From Maledivibacter halophilus (GTDB lineage: Bacteria > Bacillota > Clostridia > Peptostreptococcales > Caminicellaceae): a stretch of 64,000 bases of DNA. The stretch spans positions 1-64,000 of the forward strand of contig NZ_FUZT01000005.1 in the NCBI RefSeq assembly GCF_900167445.1, written 5' to 3'. Positions 7,514 to 15,658 of the stretch are shown here, piece by piece. Both the position numbers and the translations under genes were made by a program. The number at the start of each line of letters is the position of its first letter. Position 1 is the stretch's first letter. Under the pieces are notes generated by a model. That model worked only from the letters and a program-made list of their open reading frames with translations. It was not told the DNA's origin and did not search any database.

Positions 7514-8275
7514 CTATATGAAATAAATCTCAGTCCTTGGAAAGCCTTTTTCGTTAACAGAATAATGCACTCTATAGACTTCAAAAATCCCCGATATACT
7601 TGGGTGGGTTACATTAATTTTGTGAGAATGCCTTACAAAAGGAGCTGATATCGTTTCAAAAACCCAAAATCCATTTTTGAAAGTCATATTAATAATGTTT
7701 TCGCCATATATAAACTCGTAAATTTCATCTTGATCTGGAATTTCTCCCCAGTAAAATATTTTATCTAAAAAGAAGAATCTTTCATTTATTCCCCATATTC
7801 TATTTACTTCACCCATCAGTTCAACAATATTTTTTCGTGCAACTACAAGCGTAGGCTTTTTTACAAAGGTTTGAGATTTTATTTTATAGTTTTTTATTCC
7901 AGCCTTATCTAGGCCATATTGTATTATTTCTTGAGGGGATACATTTAGAAAAGTTTCTGTAATTCGTGTCTCCTCAAGCTTTATCATTTCATCCTTTGCC
8001 ACAATTTCGTTATCTAATGTCATCCCAGTATTTACAGTTCTTTTCACATAACCATCAAATATAGCTTCATTATTTCCGGAATATCCTAAATAAATTTTCA
8101 CATCATCCATTTTGTTAAAACTTACTTTATCAACAAATTCTTTCGTAAACCTTACCTTCGCCCAGTCAAAATGCTTCTCCTTTGATGAAAAGACATCAAA
8201 AGTTACACCAGTATCAAAAAAGTATGAACCTATCTTAACACTTACAGTGGGGTAAAAGAACTCTTCATTTAACAT
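7514..8275 (-). CDS. Tail hub protein, gpD/XkdQ-like
   Basis: 253 residues from ATG at 8275, which has GGAGG upstream (an earlier in-frame ATG lacks this). The N-terminal half resembles gpD or XkdQ tail hub proteins: VFSSKEKHFDWAKVRFTKEF, KIYLGYSGNNEAIFDGYV, then a swivel domain and SPQEIIQYGLDKAGIKNYKI. In Mu the equivalent is gp44 (P). It should form the trimeric hub connecting tube and spike. Confidence 0.75.
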   Translation of the reverse strand: MLNEEFFYPTVSVKIGSYFFDTGVTFDVFSSKEKHFDWAKVRFTKEFVDKVSFNKMDDVKIYLGYSGNNEAIFDGYVKRTVNTGMTLDNEIVAKDEMIKLEETRITETFLNVSPQEIIQYGLDKAGIKNYKIKSQTFVKKPTLVVARKNIVELMGEVNRIWGINERFFFLDKIFYWGEIPDQDEIYEFIYGENIINMTFKNGFWVFETISAPFVRHSHKINVTHPSISGIFEVYRVHYSVNEKGFPRTEIYFI

Positions 8276-8846
8276 AGTAAGGCCTCCAAACAATATCATC
8301 ATCTATAGCTGCTGTTGCTTTGCTTTTATCTATTGGGCTGTTTCTTTCCTCTAAATAGGTTTCGTACTCATTAATAAGATTTAATTTAGGGCTAATACTA
8401 GACTCATTATTATTTGATACTGAAGATGTTTTTGTTGATCTTATAGTAATAGGAATGTATTCCCAAAACTCGCATACAACCTTTATGATATTGCTATTAT
8501 TATCTTCCCTTGAGGTAAGCTTTTTGAAGATAACCCTGGTAATGCCTCTAGTATTCAAATGCTTGTTGAATATTTCATAGACCTTCGGTTTTTCTTGTCC
8601 AGGTCTTTTAAAAATGTTTTGAATCCTTGAAAGCTGCTCAAACTCATCCTCCTGGTTATTAGGTCTAAGTCCTATGACAAGCTTTATTTTTGCATCCTCA
8701 TAGCCCGTGGCCTGCTTTGGCTTGACTGACTTTCCCTTAACATCAACCTCATCAACCTTTACATCTGAATCTATTTCTAGCTTTTGAAAGATTCCAGGGA
8801 GGATTACACCTCCAACCTTAACAATATCAGTATCTACTATAATCAT
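8265..8846 (-). CDS. Tail/baseplate protein downstream of tape measure (gpN or LysM-region-like)
   Basis: 193 residues. The start (VGGVILPGIFQKLEIDSDVK, then DEVDVKGKSVKPKQATGYED) and RPNNQEDEFEQLSRIQNIF resemble clostridial phage proteins encoded directly after the tape measure, positionally like Mu gp43 or XkdP. Probable role: connects tube end, tape measure and hub. ATG overlaps the tape measure stop (TAATG), and the 3' end overlaps the hub gene. The exact family is uncertain. Confidence 0.6.
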   Translation of the reverse strand: MIIVDTDIVKVGGVILPGIFQKLEIDSDVKVDEVDVKGKSVKPKQATGYEDAKIKLVIGLRPNNQEDEFEQLSRIQNIFKRPGQEKPKVYEIFNKHLNTRGITRVIFKKLTSREDNNSNIIKVVCEFWEYIPITIRSTKTSSVSNNNESSISPKLNLINEYETYLEERNSPIDKSKATAAIDDDIVWRPYYVK

Positions 8847-11248
8847 TAAATATCATCTCCATCATCATCTGTATCAGACTCAACTTGATCCTCAAGCTCC
8901 TTGATAATATCCATCAACTGGGCGATATCCTTGATATTTTCCACCTTCAGTTCAAGCTTTTCTATAATTATTTTCTTATCATCTTCCTTGTAATAAATTT
9001 TTTCTCTGCTTTGGCTATCCTTTTCCTTGATAATTTCCTTTAAATCAATCTTCTCAATCCTTCGATCCCTTCCAAAAGAAGCCTTTTCAAATTGGGGCAT
9101 TGCTGGATTTATCATTCCTGCAAAGGCAAGCTCTGTTGTTCTTTTTAATATAGGAGCTTCAATTTCCATTCCCGCTGATAAAGTCTGAAATATTTTTCTA
9201 CCACTAAGAGTAAGCTGAGACAAGGGGCCCTCCTTTGCATCGGAAAAGGGGAGAAGATTTCTTATTTTTGCAAGCCCCTTCTTAACAGCGTTTATAGGAG
9301 CCATAACTCCATCGGTAATCCCTTTTCCTAAAGTCTCCATTATCTTTTTTCCTGACTCCTTAAAGATGTTAAGCTTCTGAAGAACAGCTTCTTTAATTTT
9401 TATTGGAAGCCCCCTAAACAAGCTTGTAAGGTTGCTAAAAAGGTTGTTAAAGAAGGAAATTATCTTATCCCAATTCCTGATTATAAGAGCCGGAATACCT
9501 ATAACTGGAAATATAGCTGAAAGTAGTAAAACAAACCCTTGAGGAAGACTGTCCACCTTTTCTTTAACCCAGCCAAAGGCATTTCCTATTAAATTTAAAG
9601 CTCCGTTAAATACTCCTGAAACAAAGCTTGATACCTTATCAAAATGTTTCCAAAGTAGATATAAAGCAGCAATAAGGGCGATAACCCCAATCACAATCCA
9701 TGTAATAGGGTTTGCTAATAGGGCTGTTGTAAAAGACCACACGCTTCCTATCAAACCCGGAAGAGCCTTAGCTCCTGCTATTACAGCCTGCTTAGTCATG
9801 TTGAAGATGCCTAGAGCAAAGTTTTTAATCCCTACACCAGCAGTCTTAACCATTTCCAGTCCCATTTTAGCAACCCTCAGGGTGAGGCTGCCTACTCCTT
9901 TGGCGGCTTTTAACGTATTAGAGCCTAATTTACCAATAACGCCTTTAAATATTACCATGTTTTTAATCGCAGTAGTAACTACCATTCCTCCTATGCCGAA
10001 AACTGCAAGCATTCCTCCGAATATGGTAATCAATATACCTACAGCTAAAACTACCTTCATAATAATAGAGGTAAGTTCCTTGTTTTTATTTACCCACTTG
10101 GTTATATTTTCTATGTGCTGACTTCCAGTTTTTATAAGGCTTAGGACAGTTGGTATAAGGGACTTGCCCATCTCTTCTTTAAGATTGTGGGCCTGCTGCT
10201 TCAAAAGCTCATATTGGCTTCCAGGGTCTTTGTTCATAACTCCCGCCATTTCCTCGGCTATTTCAGTTCCCTTACCCATTGATTTATGCATATCTACAAT
10301 ATTTCTTTGAAGATCCCCAGTTTTGTTGTAAAGGAGATCAACAAGGGCCACAGCTTCTTGTCTTCCAAAGGCCTTTTGAAGCTCCAACTTTTCAGCAGCA
10401 TCCATGGTTTCTCCAAACTTGCCCTTTAAGGTTTCTAATATTTCAGGAAGGGATAAAAGCTCATTATTTGTATCCACAAAGGTAAGGCCTAATTCCTTGC
10501 CGGCCTTTGCAGCATTTTTTATAAAGGAATTGTACTTTGTGCCAGCTTCACTGCCCGACATTGTAGCTTGGAGCATCCCCATAATTGCAAGCTGCTCCTC
10601 TAGGGGTACCTTGGCAGTGGTCGCCGATGCCCCCAGGGTTTCTATTGCCTGGGCCATTTGTGATCCAGTTGTCTTAAACTGCTTTACTGATCTTGATATG
10701 CCCGCTGAAAACATTTCTCCAAATTCTATATCGCTCATATTTGAATAAAAGTCCTTATACACACCGTATCCAGTGGCAAATAAGGAGGTCATTTCATCAA
10801 CCGATGACTTTGTAGCCTTTGCTGTAAGGCCTGAGAGCTTTGTGTACTGAGCAACTCCTTCATCTGCAAGGGAGGAAATTCCTGATTTGATATCATAGGC
10901 GGAGCTAATGAATTCAGCCTTTGTGGTTCCAGACCAGGTGTTGGAAAATTCTACAGCAGCCTTTTCAAGGGCTTCCATGTTTTCAATTCCTACAGATGAA
11001 AGCTCCCCAAGGGCTTTTTGTGTTTCAAAGGTGGCTTCAACGGGGGATAAGACCCCCTTTGTTATCCCGACTCCGGCAGCACTGACTATAGCTCCGGTCT
11101 GGGCTGTCTCAGCATAGCTTCGTCTTAAATTGTCAAGTCGTTTTGTTGTTGAATCTACCGCTGAGTTAATTTGCCTTGATGGCCCGGTAAGGTTATCTAT
11201 CATATTTACAAAGACTGAAAGCTTAAAAATAGTATCTAGGCCACCCAT
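8846..11248 (-). CDS. Tail tape measure protein
   Basis: 800 residues; sets tail length. The N-terminal third is the TP901-type tape measure domain (SPVEATFETQKALGELSSVG, GIENMEAL, GYGVYKDF, KFGETMDAAEKLELQKAFG). Several hydrophobic segments follow (about 395-425, 510-535, 575-590), expected for a protein ejected into the membrane. The end is an acidic helical tail (SDTDDDGDDI). It directly follows a plus-strand insertion (11.26-11.58 kb) that separates it from the tail chaperone. Confidence 0.9.
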   Translation of the reverse strand: MGGLDTIFKLSVFVNMIDNLTGPSRQINSAVDSTTKRLDNLRRSYAETAQTGAIVSAAGVGITKGVLSPVEATFETQKALGELSSVGIENMEALEKAAVEFSNTWSGTTKAEFISSAYDIKSGISSLADEGVAQYTKLSGLTAKATKSSVDEMTSLFATGYGVYKDFYSNMSDIEFGEMFSAGISRSVKQFKTTGSQMAQAIETLGASATTAKVPLEEQLAIMGMLQATMSGSEAGTKYNSFIKNAAKAGKELGLTFVDTNNELLSLPEILETLKGKFGETMDAAEKLELQKAFGRQEAVALVDLLYNKTGDLQRNIVDMHKSMGKGTEIAEEMAGVMNKDPGSQYELLKQQAHNLKEEMGKSLIPTVLSLIKTGSQHIENITKWVNKNKELTSIIMKVVLAVGILITIFGGMLAVFGIGGMVVTTAIKNMVIFKGVIGKLGSNTLKAAKGVGSLTLRVAKMGLEMVKTAGVGIKNFALGIFNMTKQAVIAGAKALPGLIGSVWSFTTALLANPITWIVIGVIALIAALYLLWKHFDKVSSFVSGVFNGALNLIGNAFGWVKEKVDSLPQGFVLLLSAIFPVIGIPALIIRNWDKIISFFNNLFSNLTSLFRGLPIKIKEAVLQKLNIFKESGKKIMETLGKGITDGVMAPINAVKKGLAKIRNLLPFSDAKEGPLSQLTLSGRKIFQTLSAGMEIEAPILKRTTELAFAGMINPAMPQFEKASFGRDRRIEKIDLKEIIKEKDSQSREKIYYKEDDKKIIIEKLELKVENIKDIAQLMDIIKELEDQVESDTDDDGDDI

Positions 11249-11263
11249 TTTCCCACCACCTTA

Positions 11264-11292
11264 TTGTTAAATTTTGCTAAATAGGGTATACT
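11264..11292 (+). promoter_or_regulatory. Promoter of the plus-strand inserted gene
   Basis: TTGTTA (11264-11269), a 17-base spacer, then TATACT (11287-11292): a good sigma-A promoter facing against the tail operon, 36 bases before the start codon. It lets the inserted gene be expressed while the phage is silent. Confidence 0.75.
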
Positions 11293-11327
11293 AAAAATAT
11301 AATAAGTTTTTATAGGAGGTTAAAGAT

Positions 11328-11570
11328 ATGCTTACCTTTACTCTATATCTGCTTTTAGGAATATTATGTATTTGCGTCGGGGTTATAGTTCCTTTTTTTA
11401 TCTTGATGGCAATTTTTTGTACTCCATATTGGTTTTATCTTGGCATGTATAAAGAACAACATAATCTATCAAAGGATTTCAGAAAAACTAATTCTGTCTT
11501 CAAAGAAATAAAATATGCTGCTATATTCTATGGACAGATAATTCGATTCAAGAAACCGACATTTGATTAA
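11328..11570 (+). CDS. Moron: small two-helix membrane protein
   Basis: 80 residues with AGGAGG 7 bases before ATG. A long hydrophobic N-terminus (LYLLLGILCICVGVIVPFF onward, about residues 5-35) should form one long or two short membrane helices; the rest is basic and likely cytoplasmic. It is on the opposite strand to every neighbouring tail gene, has its own promoter and its own terminator, and lies between the tail chaperone and tape measure. That is the classic moron layout: a gene expressed by the lysogen, often for superinfection exclusion or host fitness. No family recognised. Confidence 0.75.
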   Translation: MLTFTLYLLLGILCICVGVIVPFFILMAIFCTPYWFYLGMYKEQHNLSKDFRKTNSVFKEIKYAAIFYGQIIRFKKPTFD

Positions 11571-11585
11571 TAGTCGGTTTCTTTT
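11550..11585 (+). terminator. Terminator of the moron
   Basis: 11-bp perfect stem AAGAAACCGAC / GTCGGTTTCTT with a 12-base loop, followed by TTTT on the plus strand. The first arm overlaps the end of the moron frame. On the minus strand there is no T run, so tail-operon transcription should pass. Confidence 0.85.
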
Positions 11586-12113
11586 ATTCTTCTTCACCGA
11601 ATACATCTGATATAGCGTTTGCTATTATATTTTCTTCTATTTCCTGAAGACATTTAGCCTTGGCAACCCCTTTTAAAAACTCATCTATATCCATATCTTT
11701 TATTTCTCTTACGCCTAGGAATCTATAGAGCAGAAGACCCCCATAGGAAATAAAGTTTTCCTTTATTTCACATATCTTCTGATCTATAATATCTTCAAAT
11801 TTGTGATATCACTTAGTCCCATCAGTCTAAGATATTCCTTGGCAATAGATGAAGCTGCTGCTGGAAATTCCTCTAGGATTTTTTCTAACCTTTCTCTATC
11901 TTCATCAATTATTCCTGATATTACTAGATTCTTAAATGCTTGAGCAGGCTTTTTAGAAGCATCCTTGATAAACCTGTTGTAGGTTAGAACACTTGGCTTT
12001 TTGAATATGAATTCAACTTCTTTATCTTCACCATCTTCATCAACTACAGTAGTGGTTATAAGGTATATCTTTCCGTGCTTAGCCTTTAATTCATCAATTC
12101 TATTTTTATCCAT
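11584..12113 (-). CDS. Tail assembly chaperone, -1 frameshift product
   Basis: Predicted G-T type extended chaperone made by programmed -1 frameshifting. The frame 0 gene (12113 to 11784) contains A AAT TTG (AAATTTG, bases 11802 to 11796), a canonical XXXYYYZ slippery heptamer, 10 bases before its stop codon. Shifting -1 opens a frame of 70 further codons that ends at TAA 11586-11584; its product continues EDIIDQKICEIKENF and ends ISDVFGEEE. The second frame has no ribosome site or start of its own. Mu, lambda and many other tailed phages make two chaperone forms this way from the gene just before the tape measure, which is exactly this position. Confidence 0.8.
11784..12113 (-). CDS. Tail assembly chaperone, short form
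   Basis: 109 residues, from ATG at 12113 with AAGGAGG nine bases upstream; an in-frame ATG at 12170 lacks a site and would overlap the tube gene. The sequence (KEVEFIFKKPSVLTYNRF, DRERLEKILEEFPAAASSIA) resembles the tail chaperone family of contractile clostridial phages. It coats the tape measure during tube growth. It lies between the tube and tape measure genes. Confidence 0.82.
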   Translation of the reverse strand: MDKNRIDELKAKHGKIYLITTTVVDEDGEDKEVEFIFKKPSVLTYNRFIKDASKKPAQAFKNLVISGIIDEDRERLEKILEEFPAAASSIAKEYLRLMGLSDITNLKIL

Positions 12114-12126
12114 TTTAATTTCCTCC

Positions 12127-12157
12127 TTTTGCAATTTTATTTGCGAATTTTTATATA
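12127..12157 (-). promoter_or_regulatory. Conserved dyad before the tail chaperone
   Basis: TTCGCAA, 8 bases, GCAAA, flanked by TATATA and by AAAGGAGGAAAT. The same element, with the same spacing and same flanks, occurs at 28724-28754, and its core at 7-26. It is an imperfect palindrome (TTCGCAA / TTGCAAA), suited to a dimeric DNA-binding protein or to a small mRNA hairpin in front of the ribosome site. Confidence 0.5.
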
Positions 12158-12582
12158 GCCTTAACGCCATTTCTTACTATTACACCGGATACAAGTAAAT
12201 CCAAATCAACCTTTAGACTTTTATCTCCCTGGGCTGCTTTATTGGATGTTTTTGTTATTGATACCTGGGGCAGTACATCGGTTTGAGTAGGGTAGTTATC
12301 GTTAGCATAGGATACTACTATTTTAGGTATTTCAAGCATATATAAAGAAATCTTCTTTTTGTTGCAGTATGCTAAAAGAATGTTAAATTCTTCTCTGGAT
12401 AAGGATATTTTGGCAGTGGGCTTATAGTTTCCAGTTCCATAGCCCTTAGGCTTAGATCCTTTTCCATATTGCAGCTCCTTTTCAAGTTCATCATCATAGC
12501 TTATTTCCAAAAGCTCTATGTTTAAGCCTGTCAGATGTATATCTACATCTGACCAATCGTATCTTTTTCCATTTACCTTCAT
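12151..12582 (-). CDS. Tail tube protein
   Basis: 143 residues, directly after the sheath gene and before the chaperone, the fixed position of the tube. The sequence is beta-rich (VDIHLTGLNIELLEISYDDE; YKPTAKISLSREEFNILLAY; SLKVDLDLLVSGVIVRNG) and similar in layout to XkdM-like tubes. ATG at 12582 follows AATGAGGTGG. Hexamer rings of it should line the tail. Confidence 0.78.
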   Translation of the reverse strand: MKVNGKRYDWSDVDIHLTGLNIELLEISYDDELEKELQYGKGSKPKGYGTGNYKPTAKISLSREEFNILLAYCNKKKISLYMLEIPKIVVSYANDNYPTQTDVLPQVSITKTSNKAAQGDKSLKVDLDLLVSGVIVRNGVKAI

Positions 12583-12597
12583 GTTTCCACCTCATTC

Positions 12598-14007
12598 CTA
12601 TTTAAATGGGTTTTCCATTCCAAACTCAATTTCAATTTCCCTCATTATAGCCATGGGAACTGCCTTTACCTTCACCTTGAGTTTTGATGTACCTAGTACG
12701 TTTTGCCCCTTTGGAATAATGACTTCCCCAGATGCAATTTCTTTATCATCTGTCATGTTTTCAAGGGGAATTTGAAGAAATTCCTTAAGTAGATTGATGC
12801 TTCCTTCTATATTTATAGGATCAAGCTGCATTTGGATGTTAAAAAGGGCTTGTTTTCTTATTTCCCTTACAGCTTTATTTATAGTTCTGACAGTTTCTGC
12901 ATATTGATAATCAGAGCCATCGGGAGCAAACATTCTTCCGTTAGTTACGTAAAAGCCCTCAAGACCTATATATCTTCTAAAGGTTACGAATTTTGCTTGA
13001 TCAAGAATAGATATATAAGGCTCTATTCCTTCTGGTAAAAGCTTTATAACATTATTTAAGGGAAACTCTGAAACCTCTCCAATGGATTGAGAGACATTGG
13101 ATTTTGAGTATAATCCAGCAACATCCCCAGCCCCATTGCTGTTTCGTATTTTCCCATCCAGTGAAACTATTTCAGCCCTTGCAGCAACTACTTGAAGTCT
13201 ATAGTTATTTACGCTATTCCTTGCAGTAATAAGGCTTTCCACGTATTCGCTTATAGATTCTTCCTTTTTTTTATTTCTTGCCTCACATATTATGAATACT
13301 GGCTTAAAGTAAGTGCTAAATAAAATATCAGCTTGAGTTGCCACAGCCGCCCACATAGGGGCATCTGATTCCCCAACTATATGGATGTATTCAAATTCAA
13401 AAACTGCATCCTCAGTAGTAGATATAGCATCTAAAACTTCTTGATTTGACATTTTGGGAGCAGTTGTTTTGAAGCTGTATACATCTCCTATCTTAAAGGA
13501 GTTTTCTGGATCAGCAGCTTCAGTAAAGGTTATTTTGATTCCAGTGTTTTCTATAGTTACTTCTCCATCTGTAGGGATAGTTTTTTCGCCAGTGAAGCTG
13601 TTTCCACCATCAATTGAATATCTATAGGTGGCTCCGTTTAAACCTCCATCTTTTAAGACTTCAATAATTATTTCATAGCTGTTTTTCGGTGTGCCAGATA
13701 CAGTATAGGTCGCCTCACCTGTACCACTATGTATTACATCGCCAATGCTTCCTGCCTCAGTTCCTTGTGTAGGAATACAATAAATGGTAGATGCTCCAGT
13801 CCCTATACTATCCATTACAGCGTCTGCTAGGGGGCTGTGGCCAAGTACATCCTTTATTTCATTAACCTTCATTGAACTATTTATTACTATAAGCTTGTTT
13901 TTTTCGGCCTTTGATACACCGATTTTGACATGTATGCCATCACCGCCAGCAGATGATATTCCAAGGCCACCATCGGCAATTTTAATCTTCACATCATTCA
14001 ATGACAT
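12598..14007 (-). CDS. Contractile tail sheath protein
   Basis: 469 residues, the contractile sheath subunit (gpL-like, DUF2586 type). Residues 30-110 resemble the start of sheath proteins (VNEIKDVLGHSPLADAVMDS), a central beta domain (TYTVSGTPKNSYEIIIEVLK; YRYSIDGGNSFTGEKTI) is an insertion, and the C-terminal half has the conserved sheath pattern (FVTFRRYIGLEGFYVTNGRM, DYQYAETVRTINKAVREIRK). Its presence assigns the phage to the myovirus morphology. Confidence 0.85.
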   Translation of the reverse strand: MSLNDVKIKIADGGLGISSAGGDGIHVKIGVSKAEKNKLIVINSSMKVNEIKDVLGHSPLADAVMDSIGTGASTIYCIPTQGTEAGSIGDVIHSGTGEATYTVSGTPKNSYEIIIEVLKDGGLNGATYRYSIDGGNSFTGEKTIPTDGEVTIENTGIKITFTEAADPENSFKIGDVYSFKTTAPKMSNQEVLDAISTTEDAVFEFEYIHIVGESDAPMWAAVATQADILFSTYFKPVFIICEARNKKKEESISEYVESLITARNSVNNYRLQVVAARAEIVSLDGKIRNSNGAGDVAGLYSKSNVSQSIGEVSEFPLNNVIKLLPEGIEPYISILDQAKFVTFRRYIGLEGFYVTNGRMFAPDGSDYQYAETVRTINKAVREIRKQALFNIQMQLDPINIEGSINLLKEFLQIPLENMTDDKEIASGEVIIPKGQNVLGTSKLKVKVKAVPMAIMREIEIEFGMENPFK

Positions 14008-14009
14008 CT

Positions 14010-14195
14010 TTATTCACCGCCTTTATCAATAGAAGATTCTAGAAATTTCTTAGCTGCATCAAGAAACTCTTTTTCACTTACTTTTTTCCCATCGGCCCAT
14101 TTTTTATAGATTTTAAGACCTATATAAACTGGCTGGGATATTTTATGCTTTTTCTTTAATTCTTCAATTGAAGTCAAATTAGTTTTAGCTTTCAC
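14010..14195 (-). CDS. Small DUF2635-like phage protein
   Basis: 61 residues from GTG at 14195, which has AAAGGAAGTG upstream; an earlier TTG at 14219 does not. Basic helical protein (LKIYKKWADGKKVSEKEF). It sits between the gp37-like and sheath genes, where Mu-like phages encode gp38 or DUF2635. Role unknown. Confidence 0.5.
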   Translation of the reverse strand: MKAKTNLTSIEELKKKHKISQPVYIGLKIYKKWADGKKVSEKEFLDAAKKFLESSIDKGGE

Positions 14196-14208
14196 AGAAT
14201 CACTTCCT

Positions 14209-14706
14209 TTATGTTCCAATTTCAGTACCGGTTATTTCTATTTCATTAATCTTTACAAATGGTACATCTACATAAACGCCACCTATAAATTCGATGAGAA
14301 TTTGTACAGCTATTTTGCTTTTTAGTATGCTGTCCTTTTCATCTACCCAATAGCTTTTTAAAATATTTATTTCCACATAGTTTCCATTCCCATCATCAAT
14401 TCCAGCACCTATACCCTTTAAAAATTCACTAAATATTGCTTCGCATTTTTCTTCGCTGTAGTCTCCTATTATTACTGTCATTTGTGTTTTTCTGGTAAGT
14501 TTTTTGATTCTTTTAACCTTAGTTCCATTTTCTAAGGTATACATTTTTTTTGACCCGTCCTTTTGAAATTTCTCATCTTCAAACAAAACAGCTCCAATAT
14601 GAACAGCTCCTGAAGCTTTAAGCTCCTTCATACTTCTATAGACTTTTCTTTTAATGCCAGCACTTACAAGTTTCTTTTCAAGGTAATCCTTGTATTTGCT
14701 AATCAT
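14209..14706 (-). CDS. Mu gp37-like tail completion/terminator protein
   Basis: 165 residues. The gene precedes the sheath, as Mu gp37 (DUF1834) does. Features: helical start, then VHIGAVLFEDEKFQKDG, TQMTVIIGDYSEEKCEAIFS and a beta C-terminus (QILIEFIGGVYVDVPFVK), consistent with a small tail terminator or completion protein. Overlaps the preceding gene by 8 bases. Confidence 0.6.
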   Translation of the reverse strand: MISKYKDYLEKKLVSAGIKRKVYRSMKELKASGAVHIGAVLFEDEKFQKDGSKKMYTLENGTKVKRIKKLTRKTQMTVIIGDYSEEKCEAIFSEFLKGIGAGIDDGNGNYVEINILKSYWVDEKDSILKSKIAVQILIEFIGGVYVDVPFVKINEIEITGTEIGT

Positions 14707-15193
14707 CTATATGATCCCTTACTTTCTCTTCTAAAGTTGCCTTTATTTCTGCCATATCTTCTTTAGATATGCCAAGGAATTCTCTTTTAGGCATATTGAC
14801 ATTGACTTCCTTTTTAGTTATCCATTTACCATTTATTTTGAATCTAAGACCTTTTTTGTTTTTAGCCCTTATGGTGAATTTGCCTCCTAATTGATGGGTT
14901 CCAGCATAAATCTTGTTTGTACCTACAGCAAAACCTTCAGGAGTTGCTTTACTTTTAATTGAATTTTTAAGCTCAGATTCATCTGTAAGAGTTTGGCCTC
15001 CTTCTTCCTTTGCCCTTATAGAGGGCTGCCATCTCTTTCCCTTTGGATCCTTTTCATCTTTAAATCTTTGCTTTGTACTAGACAGTAGGGCTTCTCCTAA
15101 AATAGTATTTAGTCCTTGGTAATCAAAATCTTCTAAGTTTTTAATCGTATTTATAAGCCCATCAATATTTCCTTCAAGTTTTATTCCTGGCAT
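14699..15193 (-). CDS. Virion morphogenesis protein, gpG-like tail completion protein
   Basis: 164 residues. The pattern FKDEKDPKGKRWQPSIRAKE, then TLTDESELKNSI and GTNKIYAGTHQLGG is the signature of the phage virion morphogenesis (gpG / gpS tail completion) family. It ends with PKREFLGISKEDMAEI, also typical. Likely joins or completes head and tail. Confidence 0.85.
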   Translation of the reverse strand: MPGIKLEGNIDGLINTIKNLEDFDYQGLNTILGEALLSSTKQRFKDEKDPKGKRWQPSIRAKEEGGQTLTDESELKNSIKSKATPEGFAVGTNKIYAGTHQLGGKFTIRAKNKKGLRFKINGKWITKKEVNVNMPKREFLGISKEDMAEIKATLEEKVRDHIDD

Positions 15194-15194
15194 T

Positions 15195-15647
15195 TTACAT
15201 TCCTTTCATACTACTTCTTGAAAAGAGCCTTTTATTTGAATTAATTTTAAAGCCACTTGCAGCTCTTTTTTCTGGTCTTTGGATACCAATGTCAATTAAT
15301 CCTTTGGCAACATTTTCAAGGAATTTTACAGCACTTTTATATCTAATAAGCAGTATGTTTTCTCTTTCATCTTCATCAATTCCAATCCTTGAATAAACAT
15401 TGTAAACAGCTATATCCTTTGAAAACTTGTTTATTATTTTGGGAGTAGGGGAGGGAAGGGGAGTGGAGTACCTTTTATTAAGGTATCCATCAATTTCCCC
15501 ATCAGCATCCTTTATTGCTTCATTAATTATTTCACTTATCTTTATTTCACGCTGAGCTTCATCCTCAATATATTCATCTCCAATGATGGAATTAACAGCA
15601 TCATCCTTAATCATTTCTCGTACTTCACCCATGCTAGAATAGCCCAT
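15195..15647 (-). CDS. DUF1320 (Mu gp36-like) head-tail protein
   Basis: 150 residues. Key features of DUF1320: an N-terminal helix, ADGEIDGYLNKRYSTPLPSP and a following IAVYNVYSRI helix pair. In Mu-like phages gp36 follows the major capsid gene, as here, and is thought to act as a head-tail connector protein. ATG at 15647 follows AGGATGTG. Confidence 0.85.
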   Translation of the reverse strand: MGYSSMGEVREMIKDDAVNSIIGDEYIEDEAQREIKISEIINEAIKDADGEIDGYLNKRYSTPLPSPTPKIINKFSKDIAVYNVYSRIGIDEDERENILLIRYKSAVKFLENVAKGLIDIGIQRPEKRAASGFKINSNKRLFSRSSMKGM

Positions 15648-15658
15648 TTAATCACATC

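Noticed and set aside
9798..11117. Several open frames on the plus strand opposite the tape measure gene
   Set aside because: They are antisense shadows of a strongly supported gene and lack ribosome sites.
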